From: Lachnospiraceae bacterium
GTDB lineage: Bacteria; Bacillota; Clostridia; Lachnospirales; Lachnospiraceae
NCBI GenBank assembly: GCA_017503735.1
Contig: JAFVSN010000038.1
Location: forward strand, 62,001-126,000
Length of the DNA: 64,000 nt
Direction of reading: 5' to 3'
In this document: in pieces, positions 37,811-45,993 of the stretch
How positions within the stretch are numbered: position 1 is the stretch's first letter
How the letters are laid out: each line of letters starts with the position of its first letter
Position numbers and translations under genes: made by a program
The notes under the pieces: model-generated
The model's database searches: none
Told to the model about the DNA's origin: nothing
What the model saw: only the letters and a program-made list of their open reading frames with translations

Positions 37811-37839
37811 AAAATAGCAAATTGATACTTTTTCGTCAA
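37811..37839 (-). promoter_or_regulatory. promoter of the MacB-type transporter gene
   Basis: TTGACG at 37839-37834 and TATTTT at 37816-37811, spacer 17. The rest of the 285-base divergent region to 37983 is AT-rich and holds a TAAAAT near 37890 that could be the -10 of the sigma-factor gene. Confidence 0.55.
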
Positions 37840-37983
37840 TATACTTACGGTAATTTAATAAATTATTTAGGAATCTGCCGGGTTCTATGTTAAAATAGAA
37901 ATGGTTTTTTGAAATTATTATATTTTTTTATGAACCTTTTGTGTTTTTTATTCGTATCTGTTAATGAAAGGAGGGACAGGGCA

Positions 37984-38481
37984 TTGATCAACGAGTATAT
38001 TTCCCTGTACGGAAAACGACTATACGGACTGTGCGTAAAGTTGTGCGGCAACACAGTCGACGCCGACGATCTGTATCAGGAAACATGGCTGAAAGCCTAT
38101 CAAAAAATTATGCAATATGACACTGTCCGTTCCTTCGAAGGCTGGATTACCGGAATCTGTGTCAACACCTACCGTGATTTGCTGCGGAAGCAAAAACGGT
38201 CTCCGGTATACAATCAATTTTCCAGTACGGAAGAAAAAGACTTATTGCTTGAAAACGTGGCAGCCGAAACAAAGGAAGACTTTTCCGATTTACATACAGC
38301 CATCGACCACTTACCGGAAAAGATGCGTACCACAGTTATTCTACATTATTTTCACGGTCTTGATGAAAAGAAAACCGCCGAGGCATTAAAAGTACCTGCC
38401 GGTACCGTCAAATCAAGACTTCACCAGGCAAAAAAAATACTGCGAAAGGAGCTTACCTATGAATCAGATTTACAATTTTGA
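37984..38481 (+). CDS. RNA polymerase sigma-70 family (ECF-type) factor
   Basis: An alternative sigma factor of about 165 residues. Region 2 (DADDLYQETWLKAYQ...SFEGWITGICVNTYRDLLRK) and region 4 (LPEKMRTTVILHYFHGL, then TVKSRLHQAKKILRKEL) are both complete, with no regions 1 or 3, as in ECF factors. I start at TTG 37984 because AAGGAGGG lies seven to eight bases before it. The longer frame from 37909 would add a hydrophobic stretch foreign to the family. It overlaps the next gene by 23 bases. The stimulus and target promoters are not evident. Confidence 0.88.
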   Translation: MINEYISLYGKRLYGLCVKLCGNTVDADDLYQETWLKAYQKIMQYDTVRSFEGWITGICVNTYRDLLRKQKRSPVYNQFSSTEEKDLLLENVAAETKEDFSDLHTAIDHLPEKMRTTVILHYFHGLDEKKTAEALKVPAGTVKSRLHQAKKILRKELTYESDLQF

Positions 38482-38734
38482 CGAACACACTCCGCCTAGA
38501 CTTACCGAGCGTATGTTACGGGACGAACTGGAACGCAGAACCCTGCGTCGTCAGACAAGACTGCTTCGTATTGCTTCGCTCCTGGTATCCCTTTGTTTCC
38601 TGCTTTGCGGCATTCTGCTGCTTCCGGATTACCCGGCACTAGCAATTGCCTGCCTCGCATTTGTACTGTTTTCTCTGATAGGCAACGGTATTATTAGTTT
38701 TGTTTTTTACAAATCCGGCACCGTTCCGGAATAG
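38459..38734 (+). CDS. small membrane protein in the sigma-factor operon (possible anti-sigma factor)
   Basis: 91 residues: an N-terminal basic cytosolic part of about 40 residues (MNQIYNFDEHTPPRLTERM) and two membrane helices (about 43-60 and 63-85). AAGGAG precedes the ATG, which lies inside the sigma gene's 3' end, so the two are translated together. ECF factors are often followed by a membrane anti-sigma, and the size and topology fit. However, there is no zinc anti-sigma (HxxxCxxC) motif, so the assignment is by position only. Confidence 0.65.
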   Translation: MNQIYNFDEHTPPRLTERMLRDELERRTLRRQTRLLRIASLLVSLCFLLCGILLLPDYPALAIACLAFVLFSLIGNGIISFVFYKSGTVPE

Positions 38735-38749
38735 AAAGGATGGATCATT

Positions 38750-39667
38750 ATGGCGATTAGCTTAAATACACTTTCACTCATTACATTTTTACTGACAACG
38801 GTTCTCTCTATCACGCTACCGGTTTTGGTAGGTATTTACGTGTATAAGGATGCACGCCGGCGCGGAATGAATGCCGTTCTCTGGGCGCTGCTTTCCGCTT
38901 TCGCTCCGGGCTTTGTGGGGCTGATTATTTACTTACTCGTACGCACGGACTCCTCCCGCATCCGTTGTAAGTCCTGTAACAATCTTATCAAAGAAAGTTT
39001 TGCTGTCTGCCCTCATTGCGGCACTTCCTTAAAGGAACATTGCCATACCTGCAACAACGTTTTGGAATCCGGTTGGGCAAACTGCCCGCAATGCGGAACC
39101 GAAATTCCGGAAGACCAAAAGACCCTTTTAAACATCATGCCGAAAAAGGACAAGGGCTTAAAGTGGTTGTTAATGGTTCTGATTGCTATTCCGGTTTTGT
39201 TACTTAGCATTCTGATTGCCTCCACCCAAATCCGTATCAAACAGCTTTCCGGCCTTCACTATTTCCAGCAGGGATATGCCACGGTGAAGGACGCTATCGC
39301 AGAGCATCCGTTCTTAAAAGGCTGGATTGCGGAATGTGATGCAAACGGGAAAGGCATCTATCAGTACCGCTACGAAGACGGCACCACCGACAAAAATACC
39401 TATCGCATCTTTATTTATCGCAACGATGGGTACACGTTGGAAAGAGCCACCGAAGAAAAAGGCGGACTTTTCGATACCAAAAACGAACTGCATCTTCACT
39501 ACGGTTTCCATTACCACAACCCGAGCGAGCCGATTTGGGATCACACAGGTTCGGAATCTGTACAAATCTACTATGACTATGCGATAAACTATTTCGAGTT
39601 TGAGGATGATGATTTTACGGTAATCCGCGCCTTCGACTGGCAGGGAAATGAAGTAGAGATAAAATAA
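38750..39667 (+). CDS. membrane protein with a double zinc ribbon
   Basis: 305 residues. Two membrane helices (about 8-28 and 40-62) are followed by two zinc ribbons, CKSC...CPHC and CHTC...CPQC (about 73-120), a third helix (about 137-158, WLLMVLIAIPVLLLSIL) and a soluble domain of 140 residues, presumably outside, of unknown fold. It starts 15 bases after the small membrane protein in the sigma-factor operon, with AAAGGATGG upstream. Such zinc ribbons commonly mediate protein contacts. A role in envelope-stress signalling with the sigma factor is only inferred from the operon. Confidence 0.7.
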   Translation: MAISLNTLSLITFLLTTVLSITLPVLVGIYVYKDARRRGMNAVLWALLSAFAPGFVGLIIYLLVRTDSSRIRCKSCNNLIKESFAVCPHCGTSLKEHCHTCNNVLESGWANCPQCGTEIPEDQKTLLNIMPKKDKGLKWLLMVLIAIPVLLLSILIASTQIRIKQLSGLHYFQQGYATVKDAIAEHPFLKGWIAECDANGKGIYQYRYEDGTTDKNTYRIFIYRNDGYTLERATEEKGGLFDTKNELHLHYGFHYHNPSEPIWDHTGSESVQIYYDYAINYFEFEDDDFTVIRAFDWQGNEVEIK

Positions 39668-39680
39668 CGCCTCTTAGAAT

Positions 39681-39720
39681 AAAAAAAGAGAACCGTTCCC
39701 CAGAGCGATTCTCTTTTTTT
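39681..39720. terminator. bidirectional terminator
   Basis: AAAAAAAGAGAA and TTCTCTTTTTTT arms with an additional inner five-pair stem. It separates the plus-strand sigma operon from the minus-strand toxin-antitoxin-like pair. Confidence 0.8.
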
Positions 39721-39766
39721 TCGTCATTCTTTCCTCATTATTTCCATTCGCGATACTGCCTCACTT

Positions 39767-40279
39767 CTATTTTTCATTGGCAGCTTTTCCTTCCTGCTCC
39801 GCTTTTCTTGCCCGTATCCGGCGTAAAATCTCCACGCCACGCTTAATCTGGTCCTCTTCCGTCAGGCCCTTGGCTTCCTTGATACGCTCAATCGCCTGCT
39901 CCGGGTCCAGAGAATGATAGGGATAATATAACTTTTCCAGTTCCTCCGGTTTCACGATACGGTAAAGCTGTTTACTGCTCATTCCGGAAATATATGCCCA
40001 ATATCGGTAAAGATATCCGGTCCAGTACAGAGCCTCCCCGTCGAATTTTATCCGGCCGTAATCGGTAGGACCATACTGGGTCTCTATTTCAATCAATGCA
40101 TCCCCTACATCCGTTGCTTCATATAAAAACCCGTACTTATCCATACGCTCTGCCAAATCCGACAGCATAAAGCGTCTTAAAAACACTTTGGAACCGCACT
40201 GCGTTTTCCGAAGAGATTCTTCAAACAGTTCCCCTTGAAATTTGCACATCTGCAATCCGTAATGGTCCATCTCTCTCAT
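39767..40279 (-). CDS. putative antitoxin/partner of the HTH-ART protein
   Basis: A soluble protein of 170 residues with a central YGRIKFDGEALYWTGYLYRYWAY-like aromatic segment, then LYYPYHSLDPEQAIERI and a basic C-terminal helix. I recall this aromatic/PYHxLDPEQAIERI family being found next to DUF3990-type proteins. Its start overlaps the ART-like gene's stop by four bases (ATGA), so the two are made together. No DNA-binding motif is visible here; the HTH is on the partner instead. An antitoxin role is inferred from the pairing and not from any known biochemical motif. Confidence 0.6.
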   Translation of the reverse strand: MREMDHYGLQMCKFQGELFEESLRKTQCGSKVFLRRFMLSDLAERMDKYGFLYEATDVGDALIEIETQYGPTDYGRIKFDGEALYWTGYLYRYWAYISGMSSKQLYRIVKPEELEKLYYPYHSLDPEQAIERIKEAKGLTEEDQIKRGVEILRRIRARKAEQEGKAANEK

Positions 40280-41130
40280 TGTAAAATCTCCTCTATATAC
40301 TTTCCTGTATCTCTGTACTGTCTGCGCGCCACTTTTACCTTATCCCGGTTCATCTCATAGCTTGCCTGTCTGGAAAACAAATAGAACTCCTTTTCTTCTC
40401 TCGTAAGAAAACACCGTTCCAAAAGTTCCACCTGTTGCAATGCCTTATCCGTCACAAACACATACTGCTTGCCGAGGTTCGTTGCAGACAAACAATGCCT
40501 GCACTGCTCGTCCGTAATCTCACCATCAATAAACTGATCGATAATCTCAAACATTCGATTGTCCGCGATAGGGGCTACGATATAATCCACACCTTCCACC
40601 TGCTTTGTAAGCGTCCTTATCACCTCAGAGCCCGCATACTCCCCGAGACGTTCCCTGAAATACGCGATCATCAGCATCCAGTCCCGGCTCACGCCAAACT
40701 CCTTCCCTTTTAATCCTGCACCATCAAAGGTAAGCATATATAAGGACGAATTCGGATAAGTCGCAACAAACATCGCTGACTGTTCCAAGCTCTCCCCGCA
40801 ATAAAAACCCGGTCCGAAATCATTCCTTCGTTTACTGCAATCCGCACGAAGCTCTCCTTCTATCTTCGTCTTGGCACCATGAAACAGAAGCACCGACCGA
40901 GGCTCCGTTTCCTCTCTGTACAACTGCTCCTTAATCAGATTCAGCCGAATCCCCTTACGGAAAGTATACTCATAAAAGGAAGCAATATTCTTTTCGCTGA
41001 TTTCCTTTTTGCCGGAAAGCCAATTATTCACCGTCATACGGGAAACTCCCAGTTCCGCTGCAAAGGCATCCATAGAAAGCCCCGTAAGTTCCAACACAAT
41101 CTCCAAATCCTGTACAAATTTAAATTCCAT
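40276..41130 (-). CDS. HTH protein fused to a DUF3990-like ADP-ribosyltransferase-fold domain
   Basis: 284 residues. An XRE-like helix-turn-helix (about 8-48: SMDAFAAELGVSRMTVNNWLSG) precedes a DUF3990-like domain (about 78-235). That domain has LFHGAKTKI (His84-Gly85), NDFGPGFYCGESLEQSA (104-118) and VDYIVAPIADNRMF, the H/GFY/Q pattern of predicted ADP-ribosyltransferase toxins. A GGTGGG site lies five bases before the ATG. The promoter at 41173-41201 is flanked by two 24-bp repeats, probably binding sites for this HTH. Fusing the DNA-binding part to the putative toxin, not the antitoxin, is unusual. The target and the activity are unknown. Confidence 0.75.
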   Translation of the reverse strand: MEFKFVQDLEIVLELTGLSMDAFAAELGVSRMTVNNWLSGKKEISEKNIASFYEYTFRKGIRLNLIKEQLYREETEPRSVLLFHGAKTKIEGELRADCSKRRNDFGPGFYCGESLEQSAMFVATYPNSSLYMLTFDGAGLKGKEFGVSRDWMLMIAYFRERLGEYAGSEVIRTLTKQVEGVDYIVAPIADNRMFEIIDQFIDGEITDEQCRHCLSATNLGKQYVFVTDKALQQVELLERCFLTREEKEFYLFSRQASYEMNRDKVKVARRQYRDTGKYIEEILQ

Positions 41131-41143
41131 ATCCCACCTCCAT

Positions 41144-41167
41144 AAACTTATTTGTAAACTTTTATAC
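41144..41167. repeat. operator-like direct repeat, copy A
   Basis: AAACTTATTTGTAAACTTTT followed by ATAC, just downstream of the -10 and before the ATG at 41130. It matches copy B at 22 of 24 positions. Confidence 0.65.
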
Positions 41168-41172
41168 TTTAT

Positions 41173-41201
41173 ATTTTACTTTGAATTTTCTTTTTTGTCA
41201 A
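41173..41201 (-). promoter_or_regulatory. promoter of the HTH-ART module
   Basis: TTGACA at 41201-41196 and TAAAAT at 41178-41173, spacer 17, lying between the two 24-bp repeats. Confidence 0.8.
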
Positions 41202-41202
41202 C

Positions 41203-41241
41203 AAACTTGTTTGTAAACTTTAATACAAATAAGTTTATTAC
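41203..41241. repeat. operator-like direct repeat, copy B, with an inverted half-site
   Basis: AAACTTGTTTGTAAACTTTA followed by ATAC at 41203-41226, immediately upstream of the -35. AAATAAGTTT at 41227-41236 is the inverse of the first ten bases of copy A. Confidence 0.65.
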
Positions 41242-41270
41242 AAAGCAAAGAGTTCTGTTTGCCTGCACGC

Positions 41271-41315
41271 AAAAAATGTCCGCCTGGAAAGCCACGCTCT
41301 CCGACGGACATTTTT
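41271..41315 (-). terminator. terminator of asd
   Basis: AAAAAATGTCCG and CGGACATTTTT arms separated by 22 bases, 37 bases after the asd stop, with six T residues on the minus strand. Confidence 0.75.
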
Positions 41316-41351
41316 ATACTCACTTTATCAATTCGAACATTGTCAACTCAA

Positions 41352-42434
41352 TTACTTCGCTTCAATATATCCCTGTGCCTTCAAAAGCTCTGCACAAAGC
41401 ACTGCGCCGCCGGCTGCACCACGAACGGTGTTGTGGGAAAGTCCTACGAACTTCCAGTCATATACGGAATCCTCACGGATTCTGCCGACAGAAACGCCCA
41501 TGCCGTTCTCGTAATCTACGTCAAGCTTAACCTGCGGACGATTGTCTTCCTCAAGGTACTGAATGAACTGCTTCGGTGCACTCGGAAGTTCAAGCTCCTG
41601 CGGAACACCCTTGAAGTTAACAAGCTTCTCAATGAGCTGCTCCTTGGTTGCCTTCTTTCTGAACTTTACGAATACCGCAGCGGTATGACCGTTTAATACC
41701 GGTACACGGATACACTGACAGGTGATTACCGGAGAGGTTGCCGGCACGATAACGCCGTCCTTAATCTCACCCCAGATACGAAGCGGCTCCTTCTCACTCT
41801 TTTCTTCCTCACCGCCGATGTACGGGATGATGTTCTCTACCATTTCCGGCCAATCCTTGAAGGTCTTGCCTGCGCCGGAGATTGCCTGGTAGGTGGTAGC
41901 CACTACTTCGTACGGTTCGAATTCTGCCCAAGCGGTAAGTACCGGAGCGTAGCTCTGAATGGAGCAGTTCGGCTTTACAGCCACAAAGCCTCTCTTGGTG
42001 CCGAGACGCTTCTTCTGGAAATCGATCACCTTCATGTGGTCCGGATTGATTTCCGGTACTACCATCGGAACGTCCGGAGTCCAACGATGTGCACTGTTAT
42101 TGGAAACAACCGGGGTCTCGGTCTTAGCGTAAGCTTCCTCGATTGCCTTAATCTCATCCTTTGTCATATCTACTGCACTGAATACGAAGTCAACGGTTGC
42201 AGCAACTGCTTCTACTTCGTTTACGTTCTTCACGATTAATTTCTTTACTGCTTCCGGCATCGGAGTAGTCATCTTCCAACGATCGCCTACTGCCTCTTCG
42301 TAGGTCTTACCTGCGCTACGCGGGCTTGCAGCCACCGTCACTACCTCGAACCACGGATGGTTTTCAAGGAGTGCAATAAATCTCTGTCCTACCATACCGG
42401 TTGCACCTAAAATTCCGACTCTTAACTTTGCCAT
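41352..42434 (-). CDS. asd: aspartate-semialdehyde dehydrogenase
   Basis: Reduces aspartyl phosphate to aspartate semialdehyde, the branch point to lysine/diaminopimelate, threonine and methionine. GILGATGMVGQRF binds NADPH, VKPNCSIQSY holds the catalytic Cys, and a conserved HNTVRGAAGG segment sits near the C-terminus. The 360-residue length and sequence style match the archaeal/fungal-like branch rather than the shorter E. coli type. GGAGG precedes the ATG. It has its own promoter at 42552-42580, a leader of about 110 bases with a possible 23-codon upstream frame, and a terminator, so it is transcribed alone. Confidence 0.93.
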   Translation of the reverse strand: MAKLRVGILGATGMVGQRFIALLENHPWFEVVTVAASPRSAGKTYEEAVGDRWKMTTPMPEAVKKLIVKNVNEVEAVAATVDFVFSAVDMTKDEIKAIEEAYAKTETPVVSNNSAHRWTPDVPMVVPEINPDHMKVIDFQKKRLGTKRGFVAVKPNCSIQSYAPVLTAWAEFEPYEVVATTYQAISGAGKTFKDWPEMVENIIPYIGGEEEKSEKEPLRIWGEIKDGVIVPATSPVITCQCIRVPVLNGHTAAVFVKFRKKATKEQLIEKLVNFKGVPQELELPSAPKQFIQYLEEDNRPQVKLDVDYENGMGVSVGRIREDSVYDWKFVGLSHNTVRGAAGGAVLCAELLKAQGYIEAK

Positions 42435-42493
42435 AATAATCTACCTCCATCTTTCAACCAAGCTTCATATTTCTTCTTATGCGCCTCGGTCAT
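42422..42493 (-). CDS. possible leader peptide frame upstream of and overlapping asd
   Basis: A 23-codon frame (MTEAHKKKYEAWLKDGGRLL then WQS) starts 59 bases before the asd ATG and ends just inside asd. It has a Lys run and lies ahead of a lysine-pathway gene, but there is no clear ribosome site before it, so it may be chance. Confidence 0.2.
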   Translation of the reverse strand: MTEAHKKKYEAWLKDGGRLLWQS

Positions 42494-42551
42494 TTTTTCT
42501 ACTTACGGTCGCGTCTTGGTGTTTTTCTCTCGCGAACATTTGTCTTTCGCT

Positions 42552-42580
42552 ATCATACACTCTTTTTAAGGAATTGTCAA
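42552..42580 (-). promoter_or_regulatory. promoter of asd
   Basis: TTGACA at 42580-42575 and TATGAT at 42557-42552, spacer 17. Confidence 0.85.
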
Positions 42581-42666
42581 CACCCAATTTAAAATATTTT
42601 TTATTTTTGTCATATTGTCTAGTTTTCCGTCATGTTTCTATTATAAATTCCCCAATTTAACGATAC

Positions 42667-43653
42667 TTACTCCTCGCATTCTCTCACGTAATTCTCCAAC
42701 AATTCCGAAAGCTCCGCCATGGTTTCCACCGCATTCACTTTTACCCGGAGCTTTGCCGAATTCGGATATCCTGTGGTATACCAGGCCACATGCTTCCGCA
42801 TTTCCCGCATACCGAGGTACTCTCCCTTAAACTCCAGCTGCAGTTTTGCATGACGCAAAATGGTTTCGATCAACTCTGACATCGGTGGCTTCGAAAGCAG
42901 TTCCCCGGTTTCCAAATAGTGATTTACCCGGTGAAATAACCATGGATCTCCCTGAACTCCGCGGGCTAACATCAACCCGTCGCAACCGGTGGTATCTAAC
43001 ATTCTCTTCGCATCCTCCGGGGTAAAAATGTCGCCGTTTCCGATAACCGGAATCTTTACCGTCTCTTTTACCTGCCGTATAATATTCCAATCTGCCTTCC
43101 CGCTGTAATACTGTTCTCTGGTACGTCCGTGAACCGCAATGGCAGCAGCACCGCACGCCTCGGCAATCCGTGCCATCTCCGGAGCATTGGCTTCCTCTTT
43201 TCCGAAGCCCTTTCGAATTTTCACTGTTACCGGCTTTTGAATTGCCTTTGCAACAGCTTCAATAATACGTCCTGCTTTTGCCGGGTCTTTCATCAATGCG
43301 GAACCTTCTCCGTTGTTTACCACCTTCGGCACCGGGCATCCCATATTGATGTCCAAAATATCAAACGGCAGTTCCTCAATCCGTTTTGCCACCTCGCTCA
43401 TAATCTGTGCATCTTCTCCGAACAACTGTAACGCCACCGGGCGCTCCGTATCTGCGGTTTCCAGCATACTCTTTGTGTTTTTATTGTTATACAGGATTCC
43501 TTTTGCACTAACCATTTCCGTGTAAATCAGACCGGCACCCTGCTCCTTGCAAAGACAACGAAAAGGCAGGTCTGTCACACCTGCCATAGGACCCAGGGCC
43601 AAAATCCCATCTACTTTTACTGTTCCGATCTGTAAGCTTCTGTTTTCCTTCAT
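42667..43653 (-). CDS. dusB: tRNA-dihydrouridine synthase
   Basis: An FMN enzyme reducing uridines in the tRNA D-loop. LGPMAGVTDLPFR begins the TIM barrel, NMGCPVPKVV holds the catalytic Cys, and AIAVHGRTREQYYSG and VIGNGDIFTPEDA (phosphate binding) complete it. At 328 residues it is the normal size, and DusB-like in overall look. The ATG at 43653 is taken because the family N-terminus starts there; the ribosome site (GAGAG) is modest. It follows coaX by about 100 bases in the same direction and may share its transcript. Confidence 0.93.
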   Translation of the reverse strand: MKENRSLQIGTVKVDGILALGPMAGVTDLPFRCLCKEQGAGLIYTEMVSAKGILYNNKNTKSMLETADTERPVALQLFGEDAQIMSEVAKRIEELPFDILDINMGCPVPKVVNNGEGSALMKDPAKAGRIIEAVAKAIQKPVTVKIRKGFGKEEANAPEMARIAEACGAAAIAVHGRTREQYYSGKADWNIIRQVKETVKIPVIGNGDIFTPEDAKRMLDTTGCDGLMLARGVQGDPWLFHRVNHYLETGELLSKPPMSELIETILRHAKLQLEFKGEYLGMREMRKHVAWYTTGYPNSAKLRVKVNAVETMAELSELLENYVRECEE

Positions 43654-43755
43654 CTCTCTTCTGCCTCTCTCACGTTGCCCCCGACTGACCTTTCTCCAAT
43701 CATCCCCGTGCAAAGCAACATCATATTCTTCGGCACTTCGTCAACTTGTCAAGCA

Positions 43756-44532
43756 TCATTTCTGCCCTTTGTTCCGGCGATAAATCAAATACAAGCCTTT
43801 CATGGTAAGCATCGGGTCATATTCGTCGATACAATCGGTCTCCTCTGCTATAATACGCCCAAGACCGCCCGTTGCCACTACTTTCACATCTGAATATCCG
43901 GATTCTTCAATCATCTTCTTTACAATATATTCCGTCTGGCCGATGGTACCGTACACAAGTCCTGCCTGCATACTGGTTATAGTTTCCTTTGCCAAAATAG
44001 ACTCCGGCTTTTTAATCTCAATCTTCGGAAGCTTTGCCGCTTCGTTCCAAAGAGCATTGGCAGAAATCGCAATGCCCGGGCTGGTTACACCCGAAACAAA
44101 CTCACCCTCACCGTTTACCAAGTCGTAAGTAGTTGCCGTGCCGTAATCGATGACCAATACCGGTCCGCCGTACAGCTCATACCCCGCAACCGCATCCACC
44201 ACACGATCCGCGCCGATTTCCTTCGGATTGGCGGTTACGATACGAAGACCTGTTTTTGTCCCTGCGCCCACAATCATGGGCTTACAGCCGAAATACTTCA
44301 CCATGGAATTGGTCAGGGAATGCATCACATCCGGCACCACCGACGCAATAATTGCGTCCGTGATTTGTTCTTTTCTCACCCCGCGGTTTTCCACCAGACC
44401 GCAAAACATCAAACCGTATTCGTCCGAAGTACGCTTCTCTTTCGTCGTCATACGAAAGGTCGTTATCAATTCTTCTCCGTCAAAAATCCCACAAGTGAAA
44501 TTCGTATTCCCCACATCAATGGCAAGTAACAT
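43756..44532 (-). CDS. coaX: type III pantothenate kinase
   Basis: Performs the first step of coenzyme A synthesis. The acetate-kinase-fold phosphate loops [12 protein letters not shown] and [11 protein letters not shown], and the substrate loop [14 protein letters not shown], are clear, and 258 residues is the usual length. AAGGAG lies seven bases before the chosen ATG; the longer frame start has no site. Type III enzymes lack feedback control by CoA. Upstream (44533-44649) is a short region with a CGCCCT/AGGGCG hairpin at 44591-44612 and no clear promoter. Confidence 0.93.
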   Translation of the reverse strand: MLLAIDVGNTNFTCGIFDGEELITTFRMTTKEKRTSDEYGLMFCGLVENRGVRKEQITDAIIASVVPDVMHSLTNSMVKYFGCKPMIVGAGTKTGLRIVTANPKEIGADRVVDAVAGYELYGGPVLVIDYGTATTYDLVNGEGEFVSGVTSPGIAISANALWNEAAKLPKIEIKKPESILAKETITSMQAGLVYGTIGQTEYIVKKMIEESGYSDVKVVATGGLGRIIAEETDCIDEYDPMLTMKGLYLIYRRNKGQK

Positions 44533-44590
44533 CTGTTTTCTCCTTTCCGCTTTCCGGCAAACACTTCCGTCTCCGGCAAAGTAATACATT

Positions 44591-44612
44591 CGCCCTCACA
44601 TACACAAGGGCG
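44591..44612. other. small hairpin between the DUF6145-like gene and coaX
   Basis: CGCCCT-10-AGGGCG without a T-run. It may be a weak terminator or a leader structure of coaX. Confidence 0.3.
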
Positions 44613-44649
44613 AGGAATGACAAAACATCATCCCTCGCACCGTTATTCC

Positions 44650-45003
44650 TTAATATCCCGGAACGATTAATTTCCCCGGGTCTTCTCCCAAAAAGAACAC
44701 TTTAAAGTACAACTCCAAAGATTCCAATAATTCTTTTTTGTCTTCCTGCAGCTTCTTTATCAAAAGGACACTGCCGATTTCATCGTACAGCAAATCGCCT
44801 TCATCCGCATTGACTTCAAATACCAGCGTTCCATCCTCCTCAAACACAAGAGAAAGAATACCGCCCACATCCTCCGTATAAAGAACGCACATAATTTTCA
44901 ATTCATCCTTAATCGTCTTCGGAAGTCCTTCAAAGTCCTCGTTTAAATAATACTTCTGCTCATAGGCATTGCTGACACACAGCACCACTCGTCCCTCGTA
45001 CAT
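44650..45003 (-). CDS. small conserved protein, DUF6145-like
   Basis: 117 residues, acidic, no membrane segment. The stretch VVLCVSNAYEQKYYLNEDFE and ELKIMCVLYTEDVGGILSL resembles a family I recall as DUF6145, found mainly in Lachnospiraceae and related Clostridia. Function unknown. It starts 15 bases after the LiaF-like gene, so the two probably share a transcript and perhaps an envelope-related role. Confidence 0.65.
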   Translation of the reverse strand: MYEGRVVLCVSNAYEQKYYLNEDFEGLPKTIKDELKIMCVLYTEDVGGILSLVFEEDGTLVFEVNADEGDLLYDEIGSVLLIKKLQEDKKELLESLELYFKVFFLGEDPGKLIVPGY

Positions 45004-45018
45004 AAAAGCCTCCGCTTC

Positions 45019-45885
45019 TTACTTTACTTCCACGCCGCCGAACAAACAAGTTCCCTTGATAAATACCGTAGGTGTGTTCTCATCCGCACCCAGCGGTGTC
45101 CTTGTCCCGTTTTCCACGCCGCCGAGAATCGGGGAAACATCCACAACCACCCGGACATTAGACGGCATTAAAATATCGATTCCGCCGAATACCGCTTTTA
45201 CATCAATGGTTACATTTTTCTGTATTACGGCATTCTTTAAATTCAAGTCAATTCCGCCGAACAATGCGGAAAGATCCGCTCCGGTAAAAACGGAATTGTC
45301 TACCCGGATTTCTCTTCCGGAAAACACCGCCGAGCATACGACTTTATCCATATCACCGGCATTCTCATAGGTCTCGTGATGGGTTTCGAAGAATCCCTCG
45401 GACTCATCGTTCACACCTTCCGCCTCCCGGTACACCGCATCCTCTACAACCTCGGCATCCGTCACATGTACCACGCCGGATTGCACTGTAGTATCTGCCG
45501 CCACCCGTTCTCCGCGATCAAACCGGTCCGTATAAACATGATCATCTCCCGACTTCTCTTTTTTACTCTTCGGAAGCATCAGATTCACACCGATCAGAAC
45601 ACAAATTGCTGCTGCCAAAAGTGCCCACAACCGTTCTCCGTTTAACACATCCTGTGCCATAAGCAGTAAAAACAAACCGATGGCAATTCCGATTAAATTT
45701 CCGACTTTTCCGCCGTTCCTACCGAACAAACCGCAAAAACACGGAATGATAATAAACAACGTCCACCAGCCGTCAAAGAAAATCGTGAACCCGTCAATGA
45801 AACCAAGTACCTTTGCCAAATATCCGGCACCGATTACCAAAAAAAGCAATCCTAAAATAATGCCGGTTGAATTATTTTTCTTCAT
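45019..45885 (-). CDS. LiaF-like membrane protein
   Basis: 288 residues: four hydrophobic segments in the first 105 residues, a charged linker, then a C-terminal beta-helix-like domain (about 185-288) with the repeated FGGI pattern (SALFGGIDLNLKNA, AVFGGIDILMPSN, CLFGGVEVK) typical of LiaF/DUF2154 proteins. LiaF modulates the LiaRS envelope-stress two-component system, but no LiaRS genes are in the window. The second ATG (45885) is preferred because AGAGG is eight bases before it and only two bases before the first. Promoter at 45926-45954. Confidence 0.8.
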   Translation of the reverse strand: MKKNNSTGIILGLLFLVIGAGYLAKVLGFIDGFTIFFDGWWTLFIIIPCFCGLFGRNGGKVGNLIGIAIGLFLLLMAQDVLNGERLWALLAAAICVLIGVNLMLPKSKKEKSGDDHVYTDRFDRGERVAADTTVQSGVVHVTDAEVVEDAVYREAEGVNDESEGFFETHHETYENAGDMDKVVCSAVFSGREIRVDNSVFTGADLSALFGGIDLNLKNAVIQKNVTIDVKAVFGGIDILMPSNVRVVVDVSPILGGVENGTRTPLGADENTPTVFIKGTCLFGGVEVK

Positions 45886-45925
45886 ACCCATTACCTCTCT
45901 TTATAACGTTTTTGTTTCTGTCTCT

Positions 45926-45954
45926 ATCATACAAGAGGTTTGGTCAAAAATCAA
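45926..45954 (-). promoter_or_regulatory. promoter of the LiaF-like gene
   Basis: TTGATT at 45954-45949 and TATGAT at 45931-45926, spacer 17. A small GATTTC-TTA-GAAATC palindrome at 45970-45984 lies between this promoter and the argF stop and may be a weak terminator. Confidence 0.65.
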
Positions 45955-45993
45955 ATTAGAAAATGATTAGATTTCTTAGAAATCCCTGCGATA

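Noticed and set aside
42435..42580. Lysine riboswitch or T-box upstream of asd
   Set aside because: The leader is only about 110 bases, too short for a lysine riboswitch, and shows no T-box TGGNACC motif or terminator/antiterminator pair.
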